A stretch of 64,000 nucleotides of DNA from Tissierella sp. (GCF_031460495.1 NZ_JAVKTS010000001.1:62001-126000); one strand, 5' to 3'; counted from the stretch's first letter, positions 34,690 to 43,809 are shown. Numbers and translations are program-made. Notes: generated from the sequence alone by a model not told the origin.

Positions 34690-36792
34690 ATGGGAAAATC
34701 AAATAATAATTATAAGATTATTGCATTGGCAATGGCTGTAGTTTTTATATTCAGTGGAAACTTTGTTGATAGGTCATATGCTGCCAGTTCCATTAGGCTT
34801 GTAGTAGATGGAAAAGATATGACATCTTCGGTTAGTCCAGTTATAGAGAATAGTAGGACTTTAGTACCGATTCGATTAATCTCAGAAGAACTAGGGGCTA
34901 CTGTAGAATGGGATAATGATAATCGAACTGTTTTGGTAACAAAAGGAAATAAATCAATTTTCTTGAGGATCGACAGTCATTTAGTAGAATATAATAATGG
35001 AGAATCCTATGAATTATCTGATGTGGCACCAAAGATTATCAATGGAATTACTTTTGTTCCTTTGAGATTAGTAGGTAATGCCCTTGAAGTGGGTATTGAT
35101 TGGGATCCTGTAAAAAAATATGCATATGTTGACTCAAGCTTCAAATCAGAGGTTACTCCATTTTTTGATGTAAATATAATATCTCACAATGAAGGACAAA
35201 CAGTAAATGGAAAGACAACACTTCGGATATTAGCATCTAGCCAATATGAAAAAGATGGAAATGAAATAAGATTTCTTTTATTGGACCCTAGTACAGCAAA
35301 GGGTTTTGTAATAGCTAGAGGAGAACAAATCAATGGAAGTTATACATGGCTACCAAAGATAGAAGAGAATGGAAAAAAAGTATTAGTAGCAGCTATTTAT
35401 GATAAAAATGGAAAGTTCATAGCAGGAGATACTATAGGAGTTAATGTTAATGTGCTTCCAAAGATTGCTATAAACGGTATATCAGAAGGTCAAATAATCA
35501 ACAATAATATTGAAATCAATCCTGATGTAAATTTTGTAGCAGCTCATGTAAAGTATGAGATTACAAATTTAAGCAAAGGAACAACTACTATAACAGAAGA
35601 ACAAGATCCATTTGGACCATATAAATGGGATTTAAAATATGAGGATAACGGTAGTTATTCTATAAAGGCTATTGCCTATGATAAGAATTCTAATCCATAT
35701 CCAAGTGAAGCTGTAAATGTTCAAGTAGCTTTAAATCAGAAATTATCTTTAGCAGGGATACCTTCTGGAAATAAAATAGACAAGCCTGTTTCATTAATAG
35801 CTTCAAGGAATTTCAATGCAAATGAAACAGAGTATTTAATGAGAGATTCAGTTACAGGAGTGATGACTACTCTTGATAAAAGACCATATGGAAGCTATGA
35901 ATGGTTTCCAGGAGTAGAATATTCAGGACAAAAGGAATTAATTGTTCGAGTAAAGGATACTAGTGGAAAGGTTTTAGAGAGTAACCCAGTCCAAGTTACA
36001 ATAGATGGTACTCCTAAGGTATTGTTAAAGGGAGTTGGACCAAAGCAAGTAGTCACAGGTCAAACTAAGATAAATATAATCAGCAATGTAAAATTAGAAG
36101 GCGTAAATTACACTTTATTAAATTCTAAAACTGGAGTAAAAAAGGTATTGGGAGCTAATATTGACCCATTAATTGAATTTAAATATACTCCTACTAAGGA
36201 TGAAATAGGGAATGTAGCTATTCAAGCTGAAGGGATATACCAAGGAAAGAAAATATTAAGTGAATCAATTTCATTTAGAGTATTTTTAGGTGAAACCTAT
36301 GGTCCTAAACCAATTATTGAGAAGGATAAGTTTTTAGGATTAGCTTCTGGTCTAGCTAAGACAGCTAGGGAGAAAACTGGAATGTCTGCAGCATTTCAAA
36401 CAGCCCAAGCTATTTTAGAGACAGGTTGGGGACAAAGTGTACCAGTAGATAAATATACAGGAGTTTTATCTTACAATCTATTTGGCATAAAGGGAAGTGG
36501 AACTGCTGGATCTGTTACATCTAATACATGGGAAGTATATAATGGAGTGACATATAGGGTGGATGCAGACTTTAGAGCCTATAAAAGTCCAAGTGAAAGC
36601 TGGGCAGACCATAAGGAATTCCTCCTAACTAGAGAAAGATACGAACCGGTGAAGCAAGTAATGCATGATCCTGCTCAAGCTACATGGGCAGTAAAAAGAG
36701 CTGGATATGCAACAGATCCGCTATATTCTAGTAAACTTATGAATATAATTAATCGATATAATTTACTAGAACTCGATAGAGTAGGGATTTAG
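34690..36792 (+). CDS. secreted N-acetylglucosaminidase with copper-amine-oxidase-N and Ig-like repeats
   Basis: A 700-residue exported wall hydrolase. The signal peptide covers residues 1-31 (IIALAMAVVFIFSG to SYA). A copper amine oxidase N-terminal-type domain covers about 33-155 (SRTLVPIRLISEELGATVEWD). Four Ig-like beta repeats with recurring GPYKW/GSYEW motifs cover about 160-550. The C-terminal glucosaminidase domain (about 560-695) has AAFQTAQAILETGWGQS with the catalytic Glu and SYNLFGIKG. It should cleave peptidoglycan glycan strands. It stands alone between two terminators. Confidence 0.87.
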   Translation: MGKSNNNYKIIALAMAVVFIFSGNFVDRSYAASSIRLVVDGKDMTSSVSPVIENSRTLVPIRLISEELGATVEWDNDNRTVLVTKGNKSIFLRIDSHLVEYNNGESYELSDVAPKIINGITFVPLRLVGNALEVGIDWDPVKKYAYVDSSFKSEVTPFFDVNIISHNEGQTVNGKTTLRILASSQYEKDGNEIRFLLLDPSTAKGFVIARGEQINGSYTWLPKIEENGKKVLVAAIYDKNGKFIAGDTIGVNVNVLPKIAINGISEGQIINNNIEINPDVNFVAAHVKYEITNLSKGTTTITEEQDPFGPYKWDLKYEDNGSYSIKAIAYDKNSNPYPSEAVNVQVALNQKLSLAGIPSGNKIDKPVSLIASRNFNANETEYLMRDSVTGVMTTLDKRPYGSYEWFPGVEYSGQKELIVRVKDTSGKVLESNPVQVTIDGTPKVLLKGVGPKQVVTGQTKINIISNVKLEGVNYTLLNSKTGVKKVLGANIDPLIEFKYTPTKDEIGNVAIQAEGIYQGKKILSESISFRVFLGETYGPKPIIEKDKFLGLASGLAKTAREKTGMSAAFQTAQAILETGWGQSVPVDKYTGVLSYNLFGIKGSGTAGSVTSNTWEVYNGVTYRVDADFRAYKSPSESWADHKEFLLTRERYEPVKQVMHDPAQATWAVKRAGYATDPLYSSKLMNIINRYNLLELDRVGI

Positions 36793-36800
36793 TCTATTAC

Positions 36801-36836
36801 CCCCTAATCTCAAGAAAAATGAGATTAGGGGTTTTT
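36801..36836 (+). terminator. intrinsic terminator
   Basis: CCCCTAATCTCA (36801-36812) pairs with TGAGATTAGGGG (36820-36831), followed by TTTTT. Confidence 0.95.
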
Positions 36837-37037
36837 GTTTTTTTGAAAAACATTTTAACAAATTACATATTTTGCATGGTGTTAAATGTTTTATTATACA
36901 ATTATTTGTCTATACTTTAATGAACTTGGAAATAAAAGTATTAAATAAATTTATATCGACAACTGAATTAAACAAATAGTGACAGGGAGAACTGTTATAA
37001 TTGTTAACAAATCAAAATAATATAATATTAATCTAAA

Positions 37038-37104
37038 GGGAAACTGAGATTCATATGTTAATTCTGGGCGCCTGACATATGATGAGTTATTGGCGCAACC
37101 GACC
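37038..37104 (+). promoter_or_regulatory. c-di-GMP-II riboswitch aptamer
   Basis: The order of conserved elements matches class II: GGGAAAC (37038-37044), the pseudoknot arm TCATATGT (37051-37058), GGGCGCC-TGA, the partner arm ACATATGA (37075-37082), GAGTTATTGGCGC, and AACCGACC (37097-37104). The 8-bp pseudoknot is perfect. The closing P1 stem is short here (about 3 bp visible). The aptamer overlaps the 5' arm of the following terminator, so ligand binding and termination should exclude each other; an ON switch is likely. Confidence 0.9.
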
Positions 37105-37140
37105 TAATCTGTATAAGATATTTATAGATTAGGTTTTTAT
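37102..37140 (+). terminator. terminator of the c-di-GMP-II riboswitch
   Basis: ACCTAATCT (37102-37110) pairs with AGATTAGGT (37126-37134), followed by TTTTATTTTT. The 5' arm uses the last bases of the aptamer. Confidence 0.88.
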
Positions 37141-37256
37141 TTTTGTAATATGGAAATAATTATTGGAAATTAGTTATATTTTATCAATATACTACAAATG
37201 TGGAATATATTGGATTAGATAAATGATAAATGCATATAATATGGGGAGGGATGGAA

Positions 37257-38981
37257 TTGTTATCTGATATTGTAACAAATGAGGTTTCCTTCTTAGGAGA
37301 AAGGCTAGAAGAGTCGCGAATTTTATTTATTTATAGATATATATCATTGTTTATAACTTCCATATTTTATTTTATGAATCACTCTGAACACTTAATCGGT
37401 AAGACGATATTCATACTAATCTGTCTAACTATATCAGCTATAATACTATCTTATCTCTATCTAATCTATGAGGATTCAAAGAAAAATATTATGATTTTGC
37501 TACTAATAGAGACCGTAGGAAATTCTATATTATTGATCCCATCAGGTGGAATTAATAGTCCATTTATTTGGTACACTCTCAACACTATATTAATAAGCTC
37601 AATATTTTTAAAAGCCAGATATTTTTGGATTAATCTTTTCTCATATATATTAATTATTAGTATATTGGCTTCATTTGGAGTTAATTATGACTTAAATGTA
37701 TTAAAGTTCATAAAGGAAGAGTCTAATCTTATACTAAGCTTTATAATGATAATTGTAGCTGTTCAGGTATGGTCTATATTTGTGAAAAAGACAAAAGAAA
37801 AAAGTATTAGACTTGAAGAACTAAACAAGCAATTGGAATCTGCAAATGAAAGGATTATAGATTCAATGAATCATATAACAGCACTATATCAATCCGTTAA
37901 TATATTGAGCAATCAAGGAAATAAGGAAGGATTAATAAAGTTATTATTTGAGCACATAAAGAAAATCACAAAAACTAAGACCCTATTCTATTATGATATA
38001 TTAGAAGATTCAAATAAAATCATATGGGAAGGGGATAATGATCTATTAGAAGATTTAAAAGATAACATTACTAAAGATTTAGATAATATGCTGAAATGTA
38101 ATAAGCCAATGGAAATCTGCATTTCAGATACTAGATTTGTGTTATTAACAGTGAAGTCCATTTATGGTAAGTTTGGTATATTTGGATTAGAAACTATGAA
38201 CCAAAAAGAAAGCATTACATATAAAAATAATATATATCAACTTCAATTTCTATCGGAACTGGTATCTATAGCCTTTGAGAGATTGTATCTAGAGGAAATA
38301 AATGAGAGATTATTAATCACTGAAGAGCAAAATAGAATAGCAAACGACTTACATGATAGCGTACTACAAAGACTTTTTAGCATGTCATGTGGAATATTTG
38401 CATTAATGAAAAACCTTGAGAAGTATACAACAGCAGATATGGAAGAGGAACTAAATATAATTAGAAATACAACAGATACTGTAATGAAGGAGTTGAGAGC
38501 CAAGATATATGGTCTTAGCTGGAAAAAATCTGGAAGTAATAGTTTTACTACTGATATTAAGAAATATATAGATGATATAAAGAAATATAATAATATAAAT
38601 ATCCCATTTTCTATTATAGGAAGTGAGGAATTATTATCATGTAAGCAGAAAAAAGCATTATATAGAATCATATGTGAAGGAATTGGAAATGCAGTTCGTC
38701 ATGGGGAAGCAAAAAATATTGAAGTAAATTTAAATATAAAGTCATCGGATACATTACTACTTATAGTAGATGATGGAACAGGATTTGACTTAGTTAAAGC
38801 TATGGAGCCTAATAAAAATGGTCTAGGTATGCAAAATCTATATCAATTAACGGAATCACTCCATGGAGAGATAAGGATTGATAGTAGCATAGAGAGTGGC
38901 ACTAAAATAGACATTAGAATACCTAATAATGTAATGGTAATGAAAAAGGAGGAATTAGCCTATGAAAATTCTTATAGTTGA
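37257..38981 (+). CDS. NarL-type sensor histidine kinase
   Basis: About 575 residues. The N-terminus has six hydrophobic segments (to about residue 175), then a coiled-coil linker and a probable GAF-like region (about 210-340). The dimerisation region RIANDLHDSVLQRLF has the phosphoacceptor His366 (HisKA_3), and the ATPase has GIGNAVRHGEAKNI and DDGTGFDL. GGGGAGGG at 37243-37250 is 6 nt from a TTG at 37257, which is favoured; ATGs at 37230 and 37251 lack usable spacing. It overlaps the response regulator gene by 20 nt and is the first gene after the c-di-GMP-II riboswitch. Confidence 0.92.
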   Translation: MLSDIVTNEVSFLGERLEESRILFIYRYISLFITSIFYFMNHSEHLIGKTIFILICLTISAIILSYLYLIYEDSKKNIMILLLIETVGNSILLIPSGGINSPFIWYTLNTILISSIFLKARYFWINLFSYILIISILASFGVNYDLNVLKFIKEESNLILSFIMIIVAVQVWSIFVKKTKEKSIRLEELNKQLESANERIIDSMNHITALYQSVNILSNQGNKEGLIKLLFEHIKKITKTKTLFYYDILEDSNKIIWEGDNDLLEDLKDNITKDLDNMLKCNKPMEICISDTRFVLLTVKSIYGKFGIFGLETMNQKESITYKNNIYQLQFLSELVSIAFERLYLEEINERLLITEEQNRIANDLHDSVLQRLFSMSCGIFALMKNLEKYTTADMEEELNIIRNTTDTVMKELRAKIYGLSWKKSGSNSFTTDIKKYIDDIKKYNNINIPFSIIGSEELLSCKQKKALYRIICEGIGNAVRHGEAKNIEVNLNIKSSDTLLLIVDDGTGFDLVKAMEPNKNGLGMQNLYQLTESLHGEIRIDSSIESGTKIDIRIPNNVMVMKKEELAYENSYS

Positions 38982-39579
38982 TGACCATCCCTTAGTCAGA
39001 AAAGGGATAGTATCTACCTTATCCTTTGAAAAGGACATTGATGTAATTCTTGAGGCGTCCAATATTGAAGAAGCCCTAAATGTAATAATGAGAGAAATAC
39101 CTACATTAGCTATAGTAGACCTAAATCTTGGTAACAGAAATGGGCTAGAAATAATTGCTAAGTCTAGAAACAAAGGAGTAGCAACAAAGTTTATTATTCT
39201 TACTTCTTCTATAAGAAAAGAAGATTTTAATAGAGCAATGGAAGTAGGAGTAGATGGATATATACTAAAGGATGCTTTTGCAGAGGATATCCTATATGCA
39301 ATTCATGTAGTACTAAGGGGTAAACAGTTTATTGCTCCAGAAGTAATTAATTATCAATCTAAAGCCTCGATTGAAACCAATGGTTTTAATGAACTAACAC
39401 CTAGAGAAAGTGATGTACTTATAGAATTGGGCAGGGGATTAAGTAACTATGAGATAGCAAAAGAGCTTTTCATATCTGAAAATACAGTAAAAAAACATGT
39501 TAGCAATATCTTATCAAAACTAGAATTGAGCCATAGAACACAAGTAGCATTGCTAGTAAATAATACAGCTAATTTTTAA
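38962..39579 (+). CDS. NarL/LuxR family response regulator
   Basis: A 205-residue response regulator: receiver domain with DD at 7-8, the phosphoacceptor Asp53 in LAIVDLNLG, Thr/Ser at LTSS and Lys in GYILKDA. The C-terminal LuxR-type HTH is LTPRESDVLIELGRGLSNYEI followed by LFISENTVKKHVSNIL. Its start lies inside the kinase gene, after AAGGAGG, so the pair is translationally coupled. It is expected to control the fibre genes downstream. Confidence 0.95.
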   Translation: MKILIVDDHPLVRKGIVSTLSFEKDIDVILEASNIEEALNVIMREIPTLAIVDLNLGNRNGLEIIAKSRNKGVATKFIILTSSIRKEDFNRAMEVGVDGYILKDAFAEDILYAIHVVLRGKQFIAPEVINYQSKASIETNGFNELTPRESDVLIELGRGLSNYEIAKELFISENTVKKHVSNILSKLELSHRTQVALLVNNTANF

Positions 39580-39596
39580 TTTGGAGGGCGATTTAT

Positions 39597-40253
39597 TTGA
39601 GTAGAAGGAGGAAGCAAAGAGGGAGTAGCAAAAAATCCATTATCTATATAGGCATGATAATGATCTTGAGTTTTATTGGTATTGGATATGGAGTGTGGAG
39701 CGATAATTTGAATATGGATATGTCAGTTGCTACAGGGAATATAGATCCTAATATCCTAGGTAATTATAGCAATGATCAAATAAGTATAGAATTATCCCAA
39801 GATAATAAAACACTTTATGTATATGGGGATATATATCCAAGCTTTAGGGATAATATTCCATTGGACATCATAGATAGAGGAAGTGTACCTGTTGCTTTAT
39901 ATAATGTTGATATAACAAGTTATAATTCAATTGCTGAATTAGAGGAAATTGGTATAGTAAATAGATTTGATGGATTTTATAAGGATGCAGATACTATAAT
40001 AAATTCATTTCTTTTAAACTTAGAGCCGAAAAACGATTATAAGGGAATACCCACAGACAGTTCAGCAAGTATTGATATAGTATATGACATTGAAGATGGA
40101 CTTTCTGATATAGAGATGAAAATTAATACCATAGAATCAGAAGTTAATAGAGTAGAAGAAGAGATTAGTAGTCTTCAAGAAGAGCTAGACAGAATCAATA
40201 GAGTTGAACATCATAATTTTACCTATGAGCTCCAATTTGAACAAGGAATATAA
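39597..40253 (+). CDS. SipW-type signal peptide protein (TasA/camelysin-like) with C-terminal coiled coil
   Basis: 218 residues. After a basic start (SRRRKQRGSSKK) comes a hydrophobic segment ending in GIGYGVWSDNLNMDMSVATGNI, the pattern of SipW-processed TasA/camelysin proteins (G-Y-x-x-W ... V-x-T-G). A beta domain follows, then an amphipathic helix with heptads (IEMKINTIESEVNRVEEEI...ELDRI, about 175-205). It starts at TTG after TTGGAGGG. It lies 17 nt after the response regulator. A minor fibre or initiator component is likely. Confidence 0.78.
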   Translation: MSRRRKQRGSSKKSIIYIGMIMILSFIGIGYGVWSDNLNMDMSVATGNIDPNILGNYSNDQISIELSQDNKTLYVYGDIYPSFRDNIPLDIIDRGSVPVALYNVDITSYNSIAELEEIGIVNRFDGFYKDADTIINSFLLNLEPKNDYKGIPTDSSASIDIVYDIEDGLSDIEMKINTIESEVNRVEEEISSLQEELDRINRVEHHNFTYELQFEQGI

Positions 40254-40280
40254 ATTTGCTAATTATTTGGAGGTATCAAT

Positions 40281-40862
40281 ATGAGAAAGAAGATAATCAT
40301 AATCTCATTAAGTATTATGTCAGCATCAATTATCCTAACCAACGGATATGGAAAATGGCAAAAAGAATTGATGATTAAAGGAGATATTAATGTTATACCA
40401 GACCCCTTAGTTGTACGAGAACTAGAATTAGCCATAGAAGAAAGGCAAAAACAGGTGGAAAGACTATCTGAACAGCAAAAATTGTTGGAAGAACAAAGGT
40501 TATTAGAAGAACAAAGGTTATTAGAAGAACAAAGGTTATTAGAAGAACAGAGATTATTAGAAGAACAGAGATTATTAGAAGAACAAAGGTTATTGGAAGA
40601 GCAAAGATTATTGGAAGAACAGAGATTGTTAGAAGAGCAAAAGTTATTAGAAGAACAAGAAGATAATACGAAAGATTTAGAAGAAAGTGTAGAAGAAAAA
40701 GAAAAAGATAATAGTAATGATAAGGAAGATATTGAAATAGAAATTGATACATCTGATGAGAGTAAAAAAGAAATCATAATTATAGATCCTGAGCCAATGC
40801 CAATAGTGGAGCTGGATTCCATAATTATTGAAGAACCTGAAGATCTAGGGGAGCATCAATAA
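40281..40862 (+). CDS. SipW-type exported protein with ten hexapeptide repeats
   Basis: 193 residues. The N-terminal membrane/signal segment ends in LTNGYGKWQKELMIKGDINV, a short version of the TasA-like start. Residues 67-126 are ten exact repeats of the hexapeptide (K/R)LLEEQ, and the remainder is highly acidic (Glu/Asp) with IDPEPMPIVEL near the end. A six-residue period does not fit a canonical heptad coiled coil. No other domain is recognised. It lies between two SipW-type genes and the peptidase, so it is probably part of the fibre apparatus. Confidence 0.7.
   Translation: MRKKIIIISLSIMSASIILTNGYGKWQKELMIKGDINVIPDPLVVRELELAIEERQKQVERLSEQQKLLEEQRLLEEQRLLEEQRLLEEQRLLEEQRLLEEQRLLEEQRLLEEQRLLEEQKLLEEQEDNTKDLEESVEEKEKDNSNDKEDIEIEIDTSDESKKEIIIIDPEPMPIVELDSIIIEEPEDLGEHQ
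40479..40658 (+). repeat. ten tandem 18-bp repeats
   Basis: Ten units of 18 bp (AGGTTATTAGAAGAACAA and close variants) in frame, encoding (K/R)LLEEQ. The units differ only at synonymous or Lys/Arg positions, so copy number may change by slippage without a frameshift. Confidence 0.97.
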
Positions 40863-40905
40863 TAATTATATCAACTTGATTAATTTTATTAAATGGGGGA
40901 GAAGT

Positions 40906-42129
40906 ATGCATATCAGAGGGGAATTACTGCCTACAAGAAATACAAGAATGAGATGCTTTATACTTATTGTTTTAATCTTATCCATTTACCTATTGGGAAA
41001 TTCTCCTATTACTAAATATATAGATAGTTTTAAACTAAACTTTGTAATAATGCCAATCCTATGGATTGGCTTAACCTATATCGTATGGAAATTTCCACAT
41101 ATTAAGGCTAAAGGGAAGTTAAAACAAAGACGATTTCTATACTTTTGGGCATTGAATTTTGCTATTATGTATATAATTATTTCTATTTTAGCAGGGGTTG
41201 TGGATGCATTAGGTAGAAGCCCATATAATCATTCATTAAAAGGAATATTGATGAATATTATTTTTGTAGGTTCAACATTGGTCGGAAGAGAATTTGTTAG
41301 GTCCTACCTTGTAAATAACTATACTAAGGAAGAGAACTACTTAGTATTCCTGCTAATAGCAATGCTTATGGCCATTACTAGCATCTCATCTAAAAGATTT
41401 ATAGATGTACAGAGCTTTCAAGAAATCGTCAAACTTATAGCTCAATATATTGCTCCAGAATTTGCACAAAACTTGTTTGCTTGTTACTTGGTATTCTTAG
41501 GAGGACCATTGATTTCTATTATATACCTTGGATTAATACAAGGATTCCATTGGTTATCACCAATATTGCCAGATTTAAAATGGATAACTACAGGATTTAT
41601 TGGAGTACTGTGTCCAATGTTTTTCATGATATCTATGCAAACAATTTATCTAGAATCATCAAAGGAAATTAAGTTAAGAGATAAAGATAAGGATGAAGAT
41701 AGTCCTATATCCTGGATAATAACAAGCATAATATCCATAGGAATAATATGGTTTGCTGTAGGGGTATTTCCGGTGTATCCATCTGTTATAGCAACTGGTA
41801 GCATGGAACCTAGCATTAAACCAGGAGATGTTATATTGGTAAAGAAGATAGTAGACATAAAAGGGTTAAACAGTTTGAAAGTTGATGATGTAATACAGTT
41901 TAGGAAAGATAGTATTCTAGTATCACATAGGATCATAGATATAAATAATGATGAGAAAGAAGGCATTAGATTTAGAACCAAGGGAGATAATAATTCAAGT
42001 CCTGATATGGAACTAGTAAGACCAGAGAATATAAAAGGGGTAATAGTAAGTACAGTCCCTAAAATAGGATGGTTAACACTACTCATAAAGAGTGATAAAG
42101 ATATAGATTTAGATGATATAGTTTATTGA
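40906..42129 (+). CDS. SipW-like ER-type signal peptidase I with enlarged membrane domain
   Basis: 407 residues, about twice the length of SipW. The N-terminal 275 residues contain about eight hydrophobic segments. The C-terminal part is a signal peptidase I domain: ATGSMEPSIKPGD with nucleophile Ser299, and SILVSHRIIDI with His341, the Ser/His dyad of the archaeal/ER type. RFRTKGDNNSSPD follows. It should process the SipW-type proteins encoded on both sides. The ATG at 40906 follows GGGGAG. A terminator lies right after the gene. Confidence 0.88.
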   Translation: MHIRGELLPTRNTRMRCFILIVLILSIYLLGNSPITKYIDSFKLNFVIMPILWIGLTYIVWKFPHIKAKGKLKQRRFLYFWALNFAIMYIIISILAGVVDALGRSPYNHSLKGILMNIIFVGSTLVGREFVRSYLVNNYTKEENYLVFLLIAMLMAITSISSKRFIDVQSFQEIVKLIAQYIAPEFAQNLFACYLVFLGGPLISIIYLGLIQGFHWLSPILPDLKWITTGFIGVLCPMFFMISMQTIYLESSKEIKLRDKDKDEDSPISWIITSIISIGIIWFAVGVFPVYPSVIATGSMEPSIKPGDVILVKKIVDIKGLNSLKVDDVIQFRKDSILVSHRIIDINNDEKEGIRFRTKGDNNSSPDMELVRPENIKGVIVSTVPKIGWLTLLIKSDKDIDLDDIVY

Positions 42130-42140
42130 TATTGATATAT

Positions 42141-42164
42141 ACAGGGCTAAGACCCTGTTTTTTT
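42141..42164 (+). terminator. intrinsic terminator after the signal peptidase gene
   Basis: ACAGGG pairs with CCCTGT around CTAAGA, followed by seven T. It separates the regulatory/peptidase part from the fibre subunit genes. Confidence 0.88.
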
Positions 42165-42214
42165 GTAGAGAATTATATGTGAAAAGGAACAAATTGGTAC
42201 TAAAGTACTAGGTG

Positions 42215-42246
42215 AGTAGTAAGTTTGTGCTAATGTTATTACTACT
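42215..42246. promoter_or_regulatory. inverted repeat upstream of the fibre subunit gene
   Basis: AGTAGTAA (42215-42222) and TTACTACT (42239-42246), separated by 16 bp, lie in the 240-bp promoter region of the TasA-like gene at 42369. It may be a binding site for the response regulator; not proven. Confidence 0.35.
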
Positions 42247-42368
42247 AAATTACAAACTAAAAGTATACTATGGCATGAAGTAATATAACATACAACAGCC
42301 TATAATCTTATATATAAGAACTAAGCAATAGTTCAAATAAAATTTAAACGGGAAAAGGAGAGATTTAA

Positions 42369-42863
42369 ATGAAAAAAACAAAATTACTAGCATTAACACT
42401 TGTAGTGGCAATAATGATGATGGGTGCAGGTTATGCTGCATGGCAAGAAACATTAACTATTAATCACAATGTATCAACAGGTAATGTAGATGTAGATTTA
42501 GCAAATGGTAATGTAGCTGTATATCCTAAGGAAAATGCAACTGCAGTAGATGGATTAAATCGTATTGCAACAGTAGTTGGTAGTGAGCAAGAAGCAACTA
42601 TAACATTAACTAACCTTTATCCAGGTGCAAAAGTAGTAGCTAATATTCCTGTAATAAACAATAGTACTATTCCTGTAAAATACTTATCAACGACTCCAAG
42701 TGGTGTTCCACTATGGTTAACAGTGACTGATGTATGTCCATCACAATTAGATGTTAATGGAACTGGAAATATAGTAGTTACAATGGTAGTAGGTGATGGT
42801 GTTGAAGAAGATAGCACTGCTACATTCATATTAACTCCAGTTTATGAGCAATGGAATAATTAA
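42369..42863 (+). CDS. TasA/camelysin-like fibre subunit
   Basis: A 164-residue exported protein. The signal peptide (residues 1-24) ends in GAGYAAWQETLTINHNVSTGNV, the hallmark of SipW-processed TasA/CalY proteins. The mature part is a small beta domain with NGTGNIVVTMVVGD and ends in PVYEQWNN. It is expected to be the main extracellular fibre subunit. Its promoter region is separate from the preceding genes (terminator at 42141-42164). Ribosome binding site AAAAGGAGAG. Confidence 0.85.
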   Translation: MKKTKLLALTLVVAIMMMGAGYAAWQETLTINHNVSTGNVDVDLANGNVAVYPKENATAVDGLNRIATVVGSEQEATITLTNLYPGAKVVANIPVINNSTIPVKYLSTTPSGVPLWLTVTDVCPSQLDVNGTGNIVVTMVVGDGVEEDSTATFILTPVYEQWNN

Positions 42864-42918
42864 TTTGATACAAATACTTTAATTATAAATAATTATTTCA
42901 TAAATGGGAGTGGATAAA

Positions 42919-43641
42919 ATGAAAAAACCAAGATTAATAGGGTTGACTTTAATTATAGTAGTTGTGCTAATGGGAGTTGGCTATGCAGCATGGCAAGAAA
43001 CATTAACTATCAATGGCAATATAACAACTGGTGAATTAAATATGGAGTTTGTAGATAACTATTTTTATCCTTTTGGAATGACCTTCGATAATAAGATTTT
43101 GCAACGTGATTATTTTGGCCAGTGTAGTCTTGAACAAGATGAAGCAAATGATTTAGTTACAGTTACAATAAATGATATGTATCCTGGATCTACATTTAAC
43201 TATGAGTTAAGAGCAAACAATATAGGTACAATACCAGCAACTGTAGATAATGTAGTTGTAGATTTAAGTAATACAGATGACTTGTTTGATGAAACAATAA
43301 GAGTTAGTGGATCAATACTTCATAGAAGAGAAGGTAGAATATTATCAATAAATAGATTATTTTTAGTTGATGTACCTTTAAATGAATTACAAACAACTTT
43401 AAATAATGGAATGGCAGGATGGGAAATAAAAATAGGTGACTATATAGTGTTTGACCTTCCACAAGGCGAAGATGATACTATAAACATTAGAGATGAAATT
43501 GCTAAGGTTATTCCAGGATATACTGCTGATACAACTAACTGTCTATTCTTCCATATGCCACTATCCGCAGGAAATGAAATACAAGATTTATCAGGTCAAG
43601 AATTTAGTATAAAATTTAACTTCAAACAATTCAATCAATAA
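42919..43641 (+). CDS. TasA/camelysin-like fibre subunit, larger
   Basis: A 240-residue exported protein with a signal peptide nearly identical in logic to its neighbour (GVGYAAWQETLTINGNITTGEL). The mature part is longer, beta-rich, with DMYPGSTFNYELRANNIGTI, and ends in FSIKFNFKQFNQ. The ATG at 42919 follows GGGAGTGG; ATG 42904 overlaps that site. It lies 55 nt after the first subunit and probably shares its transcript. It may be the minor or anchoring subunit, like TapA relative to TasA; this is an inference. Confidence 0.83.
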   Translation: MKKPRLIGLTLIIVVVLMGVGYAAWQETLTINGNITTGELNMEFVDNYFYPFGMTFDNKILQRDYFGQCSLEQDEANDLVTVTINDMYPGSTFNYELRANNIGTIPATVDNVVVDLSNTDDLFDETIRVSGSILHRREGRILSINRLFLVDVPLNELQTTLNNGMAGWEIKIGDYIVFDLPQGEDDTINIRDEIAKVIPGYTADTTNCLFFHMPLSAGNEIQDLSGQEFSIKFNFKQFNQ

Positions 43642-43661
43642 GATTAACTAATCTATATACT

Positions 43662-43689
43662 AATAAGCAGAGTTCATCTCTGCTTATTT
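43662..43689 (+). terminator. intrinsic terminator after the fibre genes
   Basis: AATAAGCAGAG pairs with CTCTGCTTATT around a 5-nt loop. Confidence 0.8.
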
Positions 43690-43809
43690 AAATTCAACAG
43701 GTTCAATTTCTAATCTTAAGTCAGTGTTACTATGACTCAATTTGTCGAAATAAAAATAAAGGAAATATGAATTTTATACAGAATATATACAGTAAGAGGG
43801 GTGTTTATC

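Larger units (their letters stand above)
36837..37256. other. long intergenic region holding a riboswitch leader
   Basis: 420 bp without an ORF. It holds the c-di-GMP-II aptamer (37038-37104) and its terminator. A TATAAT at 37021-37026 immediately before the aptamer is the likely -10 box, but no well-spaced -35 box was found. Nothing else was recognised in 36840-37000. Confidence 0.6.

Noticed and set aside
38243-38671. Minus-strand 142-codon ORF opposite the histidine kinase
   Set aside because: Fully inside the kinase gene, low complexity, and no ribosome binding site.
40259-40822. Minus-strand ORFs opposite the hexapeptide-repeat gene (long Ser/Asn/Leu repeats)
   Set aside because: They are shadows of the 18-bp repeat on the other strand, with low-complexity sequence and no ribosome binding site.
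41481-41672. Small plus-strand ORF inside the signal peptidase gene
   Set aside because: Lies in another frame of a well-supported gene and has no start signal.
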